From an uncultured Psychrobacter sp. (GTDB taxonomy: Bacteria; Pseudomonadota; Gammaproteobacteria; Pseudomonadales; Moraxellaceae): DNA of 64,000 nt. The position numbers and the translations under genes are program-made. The notes under the pieces are model-generated. The model was not told the DNA's origin and ran no database searches. It saw nothing but the letters and a program-made list of their open reading frames with translations. Shown piece by piece: positions 48,070-56,192 of the stretch. Numbering within the stretch: the stretch's first letter is position 1; every line of letters starts with the position of its first letter. The stretch covers positions 295,567 to 359,566 of the forward strand of contig NZ_CANMAH010000002.1 of NCBI RefSeq assembly GCF_947495825.1, written 5' to 3'.

Positions 48070-48990
48070 CTAATGAGCAGAAGCTCCGTTACCACGTAAC
48101 TTATTAACCATCGTAAAGATAGCAACAACCACTGCCCCAATGATAAAGCCTATCAAACCATTTAATAGTGCTGTCGTCACGCTTTCAAAAATACCAGTTA
48201 AGTGCGCCAGATCCTCTACTCCATGATGTAAAAAACTGATACCGTGCACTAAGATACCACCGCCTACTAAGAACATTGCCAACGTACCAGCGATAGATAG
48301 AAACTTCATCAGTTTTGGTGCGGCGGCAAACATCACCTTACCAAGTTTTTGTTTAAAGCTACTTTCTTGTTCCATTAAATGCAAGCCTGCGTCATCTATT
48401 TTGACAATACCAGCAACCAAACCGTAAATACCAACGGTGATAGCAATCGCTAAAATAGACAGTACCAGACTACGCTCTAACAATGTGGCACTCGCCGTTG
48501 ACCCCAAAGCGATGACGATAATCTCTGCTGATAAAATAAAATCTGTACGTATCGCGCCTTTGATTTTCTCTTTTTCAAACGCCACCAAATCCACTGTTTC
48601 ATCGGCATTGGCAAGGCGACGCGCACTTTGTTCTTCGTCATGCGGCAAAGCATGTGGCCAAAATCTATGGATAACTTTTTCAGCACCTTCATAAACCAAA
48701 AATAAACCACCGCACATTAATAAAAAAGTAACCAATGGCGGATAAACGGCACTGATAAGCAGCGCAGCTGGCACCAAGATAAGTTTATTAACAAATGAGC
48801 CTTTTGCTACCGCCCAAACGACGGGTAACTCGCGATTGGCTTTGACGCCGGTAACTTGCTCAGCATTTAGCGCAAGATCATCACCCAATACGCCAGCGGT
48901 CTTTTTGGCCGCAACCTTAGTCATTACTGAAACATCATCTAATATCACACTGATATCATCAAGTAGGGTTAATAAACTGGCACCTGCCAT
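48070..48990 (-). CDS. DUF808 family inner-membrane protein (YedI-like)
   Basis: The 306-residue product starts MAGASLLTLLDDISVILDDVSVMTKVAAKKTAGVLGDDLALNA, the hallmark start of DUF808/YedI. It has about five hydrophobic segments and the ADETVDLVAFEKEKIKGAIRTDFILSAEI block (about 128-156). Function is unknown. AAGGAGAG right upstream of the ATG is a strong ribosome-binding site. It is a single gene. Confidence 0.92.
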   Translation of the reverse strand: MAGASLLTLLDDISVILDDVSVMTKVAAKKTAGVLGDDLALNAEQVTGVKANRELPVVWAVAKGSFVNKLILVPAALLISAVYPPLVTFLLMCGGLFLVYEGAEKVIHRFWPHALPHDEEQSARRLANADETVDLVAFEKEKIKGAIRTDFILSAEIIVIALGSTASATLLERSLVLSILAIAITVGIYGLVAGIVKIDDAGLHLMEQESSFKQKLGKVMFAAAPKLMKFLSIAGTLAMFLVGGGILVHGISFLHHGVEDLAHLTGIFESVTTALLNGLIGFIIGAVVVAIFTMVNKLRGNGASAH

Positions 48991-49397
48991 GCTCTCTCCT
49001 TAGCGTAAAACCGCTCAAATAGTGAATAAGTATTAAAATTGATCATGTTGATTTATCTTATTTACTGTAGCCTACTGAGCTACTGCAACATATGAAATAG
49101 TAGGAATGTAGCTTATTTTACTTTTTTGTTCACCCATCACCAAATTATTAGTTAAGTAAGTTTTGGTTTTGACTGTCATTTATAAAAATATGTTAGTATA
49201 TGGCACTTTATCACTATTTATGTTATGACTCACTTCTTACTTTATAATCAAGATGATTCGTCATCATAATAAGGGTGCTGTAGCTTAGAATTTATTCGTT
49301 TGACTGCTGATAAATAAAGAGACTTATATTGCCTGTCTTTACGCTAAGTTTTTTATCAAAATCATGATCAAGCGCGCCCGCCTATAGGAAATGTCGT
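48991..49397. other. Divergent region DUF808 gene / dsbC
   Basis: This 407-base AT-rich stretch has no supported gene, hairpin or RNA. It provides the promoters of the two neighbours. Confidence 0.35.
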
Positions 49398-50264
49398 ATG
49401 TTCTTATCCTCTATATCTACTGGTCTAAAGCCTGCTAACATCTCTACTCGTCGTAAGCTCTCAGGCGCCATTATCAGTGCGCTACTAGTTACTGTTGCGA
49501 CAGGCTGTTCAAACAATACTCCTGATACTACCAGCGAGACCAGTGTGGTAAGTAGCACAAAGGCAAGTAGTACCACTAATGCCCCCAAACCTGCTGCCGA
49601 TAGTGATCAATCGGTCGTTTCAGCATTACAGTCAAACCTAGAAGCGTCTGGTATTAACGAAAATATCGTCTCAGCAGTGCCAACAGAGATGGACGGTATT
49701 TACTGGGTAACTGCTGAAGGGTTGCCGGCATTTTTTACTGATAAGTCAGGCAAGCACATCATTCAAGGCCAGATTATCTCTGTTGGACAAGGCGATCCTG
49801 TCGATATCAGTGGCGCATTAGTTGCTCGCACCGCGCAAGAGGCTCTCAAAGCTGTAGACAAAAAAGACATGATCATTTATCCAGCCAAAGGCGAAACCAA
49901 GTCAGTGGTGTACTCTTTTACCGATGCTGATTGTCCTTACTGCACCAAATTGCATGCAGAAATGGATGAGATCAATGCGCTAGGAATTGAGGTTCGTTAT
50001 TTGGCCTGGCCTCGTAGCGAAGGAAGTATCCCTAAAATGGAAGCCATCTGGTGTAGTGAAGATCGCGTTGCCGCTATGGATCAGGCAAAATCAGGCGCCA
50101 ATGTCATGGCTCCTAGCTGCGAGAGTCCAGTAAAAGAGCAAATAGCACTGGGCGCCCGTCTTGGGGTTCGCGGAACGCCTGCCATATTTACCGAATCTGG
50201 TCAGCAGATCGGTGGTTATCTACCAGCCAAACAATTGGCACAAACAGCGATTGATGCCAGCTAA
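49398..50264 (+). CDS. dsbC: Thiol:disulfide interchange protein DsbC, predicted lipoprotein
   Basis: DsbC isomerises wrong disulfides in the periplasm. The 288-residue product has a basic n-region, a hydrophobic core and a lipobox-like VATGC (Cys37), then a Ser/Thr-rich linker of about 35 residues. The dimerisation domain (about 70-140) and thioredoxin domain follow. The active site is CPYC (179-182), the cis-Pro loop is RGTPAIF, and a Cys pair in IWCSEDR and APSCESP matches the structural disulfide of E. coli DsbC. Soluble DsbC proteins usually have CGYC and no lipid anchor. AGGA precedes the ATG. hom follows 179 bases later, as in Pseudomonas. Confidence 0.9.
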   Translation: MFLSSISTGLKPANISTRRKLSGAIISALLVTVATGCSNNTPDTTSETSVVSSTKASSTTNAPKPAADSDQSVVSALQSNLEASGINENIVSAVPTEMDGIYWVTAEGLPAFFTDKSGKHIIQGQIISVGQGDPVDISGALVARTAQEALKAVDKKDMIIYPAKGETKSVVYSFTDADCPYCTKLHAEMDEINALGIEVRYLAWPRSEGSIPKMEAIWCSEDRVAAMDQAKSGANVMAPSCESPVKEQIALGARLGVRGTPAIFTESGQQIGGYLPAKQLAQTAIDAS

Positions 50265-50443
50265 CTGTCTGCCATAATATCATCGGCTTTGGCGATAGTC
50301 AGTTTGGGTAGACGTCACAATTGCTTGTCGGTATGATACGGTGAGACATTATATAAAGGTGGCTTTCTTAGCAATAGCTAACATCTCAATAGCGACATCT
50401 ACTTTTTATACAATCTACAATCATTTAATTTTCTGAGGATACT

Positions 50444-51784
50444 GTGAGTAAATCCATCAAACTAGCGATACTTGGCCTAGGTACCGTCGGTACTGGCGTG
50501 GTCAACCTAATCAATGACAACTTATCCGAGCTTAAACGTCGTAGTGGACGCGACATTATTATTACCGAAGTCGGTACACGCCGTCAGCGTGATGATATCG
50601 ATCCTAGTATCGTCCAAAATGATGATTTGATGGCAATTGCTGCCAGTGATAACGTCGATATCGTCATTGAAGTCATTGGTGGTACAACTCTCGCCAAAGA
50701 CATTATTATGCACGCCATCAAGAATGGCAAACACGTCGTTACCGCTAATAAGGCGTTACTTGCTGAACATGGCAATGAGATATTTGCGTTGGCTGAAGCG
50801 CATCATGTGCATGTGGCTTATGAAGCTGCAGTGGCAGGTGGTATTCCTATTATTAAGGTGATGCGCGAAGCACTTGCCGCCAATAAAATAGATTGGCTGG
50901 CCGGCATTATTAATGGTACTGGCAACTTCATCATGACTGAGATGCGTGATAAAGGCCGTCCATTTAAAGACGTTTTGACAGAAGCTCAAGAGCTTGGCTA
51001 TGCTGAGGCAGACCCGACATTTGATGTTGAAGGTATTGATGCCGCTCACAAGCTTGCCCTACTTGCCTCTATCGCCTTTGGCATTCCATTACAGTTTGAC
51101 AAAGTATATTGCGAAGGTATCACTGGTATTACGCTACAAGACGTCAACTATGCTGAAGAGCTGGGCTATCGTATCAAGCACTTGGGCTTTGCCGTTCGCC
51201 GTAACAGTGAAGATGAGCAGCAAGACAGCGCTGGCATTGAGCTACGTGTACATCCAACGTTGATCCCGCAAGATGCTTTACTTGCAAATGTGAATGGGGT
51301 GAAAAACGCTGTACTGGTTAACTCACATCCTCTTGGACAAACGCTGTATTGCGGTGATGGTGCAGGTGCAGGTGCAACCGCCTCTGCAGTGATGGCAGAT
51401 GTCATGGACCTTGTACGCGTACTGGGCAACCATGACGATAGCGAGCACAGTCATCATGTACCTCACTTGGCGTTTATGCCAGAAGAACTCTCTGATACGC
51501 CCGTGTTGCGTGCAGAGCAGATGATTACAGGCTACTATTTGCGTGTGCATGCTTATGACAATCCAGGCGTACTAGCAGATATCACTCGCATCTTAAGTGA
51601 TGCTGGTATCAATATTGATGCCATTTTACAAAAACCTGCTCACAAACTTGGACAAGTACCTGTCATTATTTTGACATTACCGGTCGTCGAAAGTCAGATG
51701 AATCTAGCGATTGAAAAAATTGAAAAATTAACTGCAGTTACGGATAAAGTCGTCCGTATTCGACTAGACGAATTGGCCCAATGA
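50444..51784 (+). CDS. hom: Homoserine dehydrogenase
   Basis: Hom reduces aspartate semialdehyde to homoserine on the route to threonine and methionine. The 446-residue monofunctional enzyme has the NAD(P) motif GLGTVGTGV (11-19), VVTANKALLAEHG (about 104-116), AYEAAVAGGIPIIK and GTGNFIMTEM, the catalytic Asp/Lys region EADPTFDVEGIDAAHKLALLA, and a C-terminal ACT domain (about 360-435) for threonine feedback. The start is GTG at 50444, supported by GAGGAT upstream. thrC, which follows hom in many relatives, is not present here. Confidence 0.96.
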   Translation: MSKSIKLAILGLGTVGTGVVNLINDNLSELKRRSGRDIIITEVGTRRQRDDIDPSIVQNDDLMAIAASDNVDIVIEVIGGTTLAKDIIMHAIKNGKHVVTANKALLAEHGNEIFALAEAHHVHVAYEAAVAGGIPIIKVMREALAANKIDWLAGIINGTGNFIMTEMRDKGRPFKDVLTEAQELGYAEADPTFDVEGIDAAHKLALLASIAFGIPLQFDKVYCEGITGITLQDVNYAEELGYRIKHLGFAVRRNSEDEQQDSAGIELRVHPTLIPQDALLANVNGVKNAVLVNSHPLGQTLYCGDGAGAGATASAVMADVMDLVRVLGNHDDSEHSHHVPHLAFMPEELSDTPVLRAEQMITGYYLRVHAYDNPGVLADITRILSDAGINIDAILQKPAHKLGQVPVIILTLPVVESQMNLAIEKIEKLTAVTDKVVRIRLDELAQ

Positions 51785-51944
51785 CATAAAGCAGTAATGA
51801 CCAGCGAGTTATTTTGATACACCTTGATTTTTATCTTGACAATGCACATTATAGTAATGATTCTTTATTAACAATTAGTGAAGCACAGTGTTCATCTAAA
51901 GCGCTGAGTTTTAATTTAAAATAGGTAAATAAGGCAGAACAACG

Positions 51945-53126
51945 ATGTCGAACGATGCAATTGTAATTATTAACGGTGCGCGTACGCCAATGGGCAGCTT
52001 TCAAGGCGCTTTAAAAGATGTCAGTGCTACAGAATTAGGTGCGACAGCTATCAAAGCAGCTGTTGAACGTTCGGGCGTAAGCAATGACAATATTGATGAA
52101 GTCATCATGGGTTGTATCTTGACCGCTGGATTGGGTCAAGGTCCTGCTCGTCAGGCAATGCGTAAGGCAGGTCTGCCTGATGAGACTGGCGCGGTGACTA
52201 TCAATAAGCTTTGTGGTTCAGGCCTAAAAGCAGTCATGCAGGCGCATGATGGTATCAAAGCAGGTAGCTTTAATGTCGCTGTCGCTGGTGGTATGGAGTC
52301 GATGACAAATGCCCCATATCTTATGCCAGGGTCACGTGGCGGCTATCGCATGGGTCATAAAGAAGTCAAAGACCATATGTTCTTAGATGGTTTAGAAGAT
52401 GCAGAAACTGGTCGCTTGATGGGTCAGTTCGCGCAAGAGATGGCCGATGAAAAAGGCTATACGCGTGAGCAAATGGACGAGTTTGCAATCGAATCGCTCA
52501 ACCGTGCGTTGACTGCGATTAAAGATGGTCATTTTAAAAATGAGATTGAGCCTGTTACTTTTAAAACTCGCAAAGGCGAACAAACAGTCGAAAATGATGA
52601 AGAGCCAGGTCTTGCTAACGCAGAGCGTATCCCTAACCTACGTCCTGCATTTGCCAAAGAAGGTACTATCACTGCAGCCAATGCCAGCTCAATCTCAGAT
52701 GGTGCAGCAGCTGTCGTTATGATGAAAGAGTCACAAGCGCAGTCTGAAGGCTTAGACTATCAAGCTCGTATTATCGCGACTGCCTCTAACTCACGTCATC
52801 CAAGTGAATTTACCATTGCTCCGATTGGTGCTATCGAAAAAGTATTGGCTAACGCAGATTGGTCAGTTGAAGAAGTCGACCTTTGGGAGATCAATGAAGC
52901 CTTTGCGATGGTAACGATGGCGACGATGGATGCGTTAGATATTGATCACGCAAAAGTTAATATCGAAGGTGGTGCTTGTGCTTTAGGTCATCCTGTAGGT
53001 TGCTCAGGCGCTCGTATCCTGATCACGCTTATCAACTCATTACAGCGTACTGGCGGCAAAAAAGGTATTGCAACCTTATGTATTGGCGGTGGTGAAGCAG
53101 TAGCAGTGGCTATTGAATTGCCTTAA
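51945..53126 (+). CDS. Acetyl-CoA C-acetyltransferase (thiolase)
   Basis: The 393-residue enzyme condenses or cleaves acyl-CoA. The nucleophile is Cys90 in NKLCGSGLKAV, and NEAFA, GGACALGHPVGCSG (His) and CIGGGEAVA (second Cys) complete the biosynthetic-type thiolase set. No 3-hydroxyacyl-CoA partner or phb gene is next to it, so its pathway (acetoacetyl-CoA formation or beta-oxidation) is open. A perfect palindromic terminator follows. Confidence 0.94.
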   Translation: MSNDAIVIINGARTPMGSFQGALKDVSATELGATAIKAAVERSGVSNDNIDEVIMGCILTAGLGQGPARQAMRKAGLPDETGAVTINKLCGSGLKAVMQAHDGIKAGSFNVAVAGGMESMTNAPYLMPGSRGGYRMGHKEVKDHMFLDGLEDAETGRLMGQFAQEMADEKGYTREQMDEFAIESLNRALTAIKDGHFKNEIEPVTFKTRKGEQTVENDEEPGLANAERIPNLRPAFAKEGTITAANASSISDGAAAVVMMKESQAQSEGLDYQARIIATASNSRHPSEFTIAPIGAIEKVLANADWSVEEVDLWEINEAFAMVTMATMDALDIDHAKVNIEGGACALGHPVGCSGARILITLINSLQRTGGKKGIATLCIGGGEAVAVAIELP

Positions 53127-53621
53127 TTAAAAGACGCTGTCAAAAGCTTTTGTCATGACGCTATTAGATGTGTCGTCACAATGCATTTAGTGCATTTAGT
53201 CAGATGACTGTTTAATACTGATAATCTTGATATTAATAATTCCATAACCGTACTATTAATTAATAGTACGGTTTTTTTGTGTGTAAGACATACAAAAATA
53301 TGGCTAATATTTATCAGTGTAAAAATGCGTTAACTTATACCCAATCGATGTTATGACACTTACAGCCTATTACACGCAATTACGTCAGTTGCACATTTTG
53401 CTACCTTGCTTATATATCTCAAGTAAAATCGCGATGTTACGATAATTACAAGTTGATGCAGTCATTGCTTATAACTGCAAATCTTATAACTGCAACTAAT
53501 GAAGTAGAGGAAAGGTCAGTATATTCTGACTTATTCAACGACATATTTATCATTGGCGTTATTTTTTGACGCTACTATTTATTTACAATTAATCATTTAC
53601 TCATATAAAAGGAAGACAATA
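53127..53621. other. Spacer between the thiolase and PRC-barrel genes
   Basis: This stretch contains the thiolase terminator at 53246-53278, then about 340 AT-rich bases without a supported gene. A promoter for the PRC-barrel gene should lie here. Confidence 0.4.
53246..53278 (+). terminator. Rho-independent terminator after the thiolase gene
   Basis: A 28-base perfect palindrome (arms 53246-53259 and 53260-53273) is followed by a T run. Confidence 0.9.
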
Positions 53622-54470
53622 ATGAGCCAACTAATTCGCTTACAAGATATTCAAGCAACTCACCGTGATCTTATTGGTGATGACTATTATGATCCAACAG
53701 GCAAGACTGCCTATGGTGTCAATGAAGAGAAAATCGGTAAAATCGATGGCGCACTAGTAGAAGATACTACTGGTCGTATTCGCTATCTAATAGTCGATGC
53801 AGGCGGCTGGTTTAGCTCAAAAGAAGTCTTAGTACCAGCAGGTCTAGCTCGTATTGTCGGTGATGACGTGTTCTTTGATAGTTTGACCAAGTCACAAGTC
53901 GAAGCCATGGAAGAGTATGACCATGACTATCAGTACAGCTATAAAGAGCAGTATGAAAAAGACCGTCAAGCATTTGTCGCTGATTCTGTACCAGAGACTG
54001 AGCGCCGTGATATAGCTGACGCTGATTATAATGCGCCAAATACACTAGAGCTACTAGAAGAGCGTTTGACAGTAAACAAAGATCGCATCGTGGCAGGATT
54101 AGTAAAAGTTGGTAAGCATGTTGTGACTGAAGAGCGTAACGTTGAAGTAGATCTTGAAGAAGAACATGCAAATATCCAACGTACCAATGTAGATCGTCCG
54201 ACAGATCGTCGTATCGGTGATGTCACAGGTAACGAGTCTATCGAAGTTGAACTAGAAGCTGAACGTGCTCGTGTTAATAAAGAGACTTACGTGTCAGAAG
54301 AAGTAAACGTCGGTAAAACCACTGAACGCCACACTGAAACTATCGCAGAGACTATTCAGCGTGAAGAGTTAGATATTGATCGTGATGGTAATGTTGTTGA
54401 CCGTGAAGGTAATATCGTAGACCGCGATGGTATTACTGCTGAAGATGTACGCAACGCACGTGGTATGTAA
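53622..54470 (+). CDS. PRC-barrel and DUF2382 (YsnF-type) stress protein
   Basis: From the ATG at 53622, behind AAAAGGAAG, the product has 282 residues. An N-terminal PRC-barrel domain (about 1-90; IGKIDGALVEDTTGRIRYLIVDAGGWFSSKEVLVP) is followed by a linker and a DUF2382 domain starting LELLEERLTVNKDRIVAG (about 144-161) and ending near EELDIDR. The tail holds three repeats of the type DRDGNVVDREGNIVD. Members of this group are linked to general stress or desiccation responses; the molecular activity is unknown. A second DUF2382 gene follows. Confidence 0.88.
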   Translation: MSQLIRLQDIQATHRDLIGDDYYDPTGKTAYGVNEEKIGKIDGALVEDTTGRIRYLIVDAGGWFSSKEVLVPAGLARIVGDDVFFDSLTKSQVEAMEEYDHDYQYSYKEQYEKDRQAFVADSVPETERRDIADADYNAPNTLELLEERLTVNKDRIVAGLVKVGKHVVTEERNVEVDLEEEHANIQRTNVDRPTDRRIGDVTGNESIEVELEAERARVNKETYVSEEVNVGKTTERHTETIAETIQREELDIDRDGNVVDREGNIVDRDGITAEDVRNARGM

Positions 54471-54554
54471 TATTCTGATCTATCGTTTATCCTAATATGA
54501 TAATTACGATTAGGTAGCGTGAATATATAACTGAGTAGTAAGACTCGGTGGATT

Positions 54555-54584
54555 AAGGTCAGAGTGTGTCTCTGGCCTTTTTTT
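54555..54584 (+). terminator. Terminator between the two DUF2382 genes
   Basis: AAGGTCAGAG (54555-54564) pairs with CTCTGGCCTT (54570-54579) with one wobble and is followed by T. The second DUF2382 gene therefore probably has its own promoter or relies on read-through. Confidence 0.85.
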
Positions 54585-54665
54585 ATGCCTTTTCTATGAA
54601 TTATAGGCTTTACCTGCCGTAATCTAATCATACTAGTAAAATACTTACCAATAATAAGGAACGTA

Positions 54666-55307
54666 ATGATGAATACTAATCACAACAACAAAACCCATGA
54701 TAAATATGATGCAAGTGAAAACCTGGGCCAACGATCAGATACTATAACCTCAGCGACGACAGCAAAGCTAGAAGATCACGCTAGTGAGAATAAGCTAGCA
54801 GCTCCTGATACTGTAAGTGATGGTACTTTTACCAATCGCCTAGAACTGTTAGAAGAGCGTCCAGTCGTCAATAAGGAACGCTTAGACGTTGGTAAAGTGA
54901 CGGTAACCAAGCATACTCGTACCAAGTCTATTGAAGTACCTATTGAGCTGGTAGAAGAGTATGTCACAATTCGTACTGAGTATCACGATGCCGAAAGCCA
55001 AGATTTATTATCAGGCAGCTATGATGAAAAAGACATCTTGCGCCATGTTGAGCCATCATTAGACAGTAAGGCGGTAGTCACTATCAATGGTAAGCAGATA
55101 GAAGTTGGCGACGCTCCTGTCGAGATTGTTTTATCACGTCAAGTAGCGACTGTGACAAAAGAGACTTATGCTATTCAAGAAATCGAAGTCAATAAGACCA
55201 CGCACACGCATACAGATAGTATCCAAGTTGAGCTACAGCATGAAGAGCTAGACGTAACAGAGGAAGGATTTTTGGAGCACGAAACCTCCCGTATTCGCAA
55301 AGAGTAA
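54666..55307 (+). CDS. DUF2382 (YsnF-like) protein without PRC barrel
   Basis: The 213-residue hydrophilic product has a 55-residue disordered N-terminus and a DUF2382 domain starting LELLEERPVVNKERLDVGKVTV, with a second half VATVTKETYAIQEIEVNKTTHTHTDSI and the end EELDVTEEG. These blocks align with those of the preceding gene, so the two are paralogs, this one having lost or never had the PRC barrel. AAGGA lies upstream; ATG 54666 and 54669 are both possible. Function is unknown. Confidence 0.85.
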   Translation: MMNTNHNNKTHDKYDASENLGQRSDTITSATTAKLEDHASENKLAAPDTVSDGTFTNRLELLEERPVVNKERLDVGKVTVTKHTRTKSIEVPIELVEEYVTIRTEYHDAESQDLLSGSYDEKDILRHVEPSLDSKAVVTINGKQIEVGDAPVEIVLSRQVATVTKETYAIQEIEVNKTTHTHTDSIQVELQHEELDVTEEGFLEHETSRIRKE

Positions 55308-55369
55308 TCCTGCCTGTATTAGATTTTTCTATTAAAATTGGAGGCAGGAATTAAAGACAGAAATCGTGA

Positions 55370-55405
55370 CACAAAAAAAGCAACGTGAGCGTTGCTTTTT
55401 TTGTG
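55370..55405. terminator. Bidirectional terminator after the DUF2382 gene
   Basis: A 16-bp perfect stem (CACAAAAAAAGCAACG with its complement) closes a TGAG loop, serving both the DUF2382 gene and the convergent lipoprotein gene. Confidence 0.92.
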
Positions 55406-55433
55406 CAAAATTAAAATGGGCGATAATTAACGC

Positions 55434-55964
55434 TTAGGTCTTATTACATTCGTAAGTACTTATATCAGCTTCGTCTTCACCTGCTGTACGCATGACACCT
55501 GTTTCACGCTCTCCGTGTGCTACGCGCCACTGGGTAAAGCCTTGGCCGCCATCCATCGCTGTGTCGACTTCAAAGACTTCAGGATTGCTACCTTCATTGG
55601 TTTGTGCCAATGTAACTGTACCCATATCCGTACCGATGACCACTTGATTGGCGTCATCTTTATAAGTTGCCTCAACTTCTAGAGCAGGCGTACATAAGTA
55701 AGTTATCTGATTCAAATCCGTATTCACATCGGCAACAGTATCATCTTCTACTTCATTTAGCGAAGCATCATCAGTGGCAACGATGGTATCATTAGGATCT
55801 GCTGGCTCAGCTGACATTGGCACTGATTCTTCAGCATTGATACTATCTTCTAGGCTCGGCTCTGGCTCTTGCTGCTGCTGACAAGCACTAATACTGATAG
55901 CACCAGCGAGTAAGCCTGTCATAAATACGGTCGTACGTAATTGTTTTAATTGTCCTAGATTCAT
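55434..55964 (-). CDS. Small lipoprotein with possible MliC/PliC-like domain
   Basis: The 176-residue product has a lipoprotein signal peptide (lipobox ISAC, Cys28), an acidic linker to about residue 85 and a compact C-domain. That domain (ITYLCTPALEVEATYKDD..VVIGTDMGTVTLAQT..WRVAHGERETGVM..YEC) has a Cys pair (Cys91 and Cys173) and the alternating beta pattern of MliC/PliC lysozyme inhibitors. The match is by pattern only and could be coincidental. AGGAGA gives a strong ribosome-binding site. Confidence 0.6.
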   Translation of the reverse strand: MNLGQLKQLRTTVFMTGLLAGAISISACQQQQEPEPSLEDSINAEESVPMSAEPADPNDTIVATDDASLNEVEDDTVADVNTDLNQITYLCTPALEVEATYKDDANQVVIGTDMGTVTLAQTNEGSNPEVFEVDTAMDGGQGFTQWRVAHGERETGVMRTAGEDEADISTYECNKT

Positions 55965-56119
55965 CGTTGTCTCCTAGATTGATATGGTAAATACTATAGC
56001 GTGTCTACCTATATTCGCCTATGTTGAATTTGTAAACAGTAATGAAAAACTATGAAGCACTTAGCTCAATAATTATGACAGCCTATATTCAATCTAAATT
56101 AGATAGCCAATGATTTTGT

Positions 56120-56158
56120 ACAAAAATACCCACCACTGCTAACAGTGATGGGTATTTA
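56120..56158 (-). terminator. Rho-independent terminator of secA
   Basis: A 15-bp stem (56124-56138 with 56143-56157, one mismatch) is followed on the minus strand by TTTTT. It lies about 35 bases past the secA stop. Confidence 0.88.
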
Positions 56159-56192
56159 ACCTAGCCGATTCATTATACGGTAACTAACAGGG

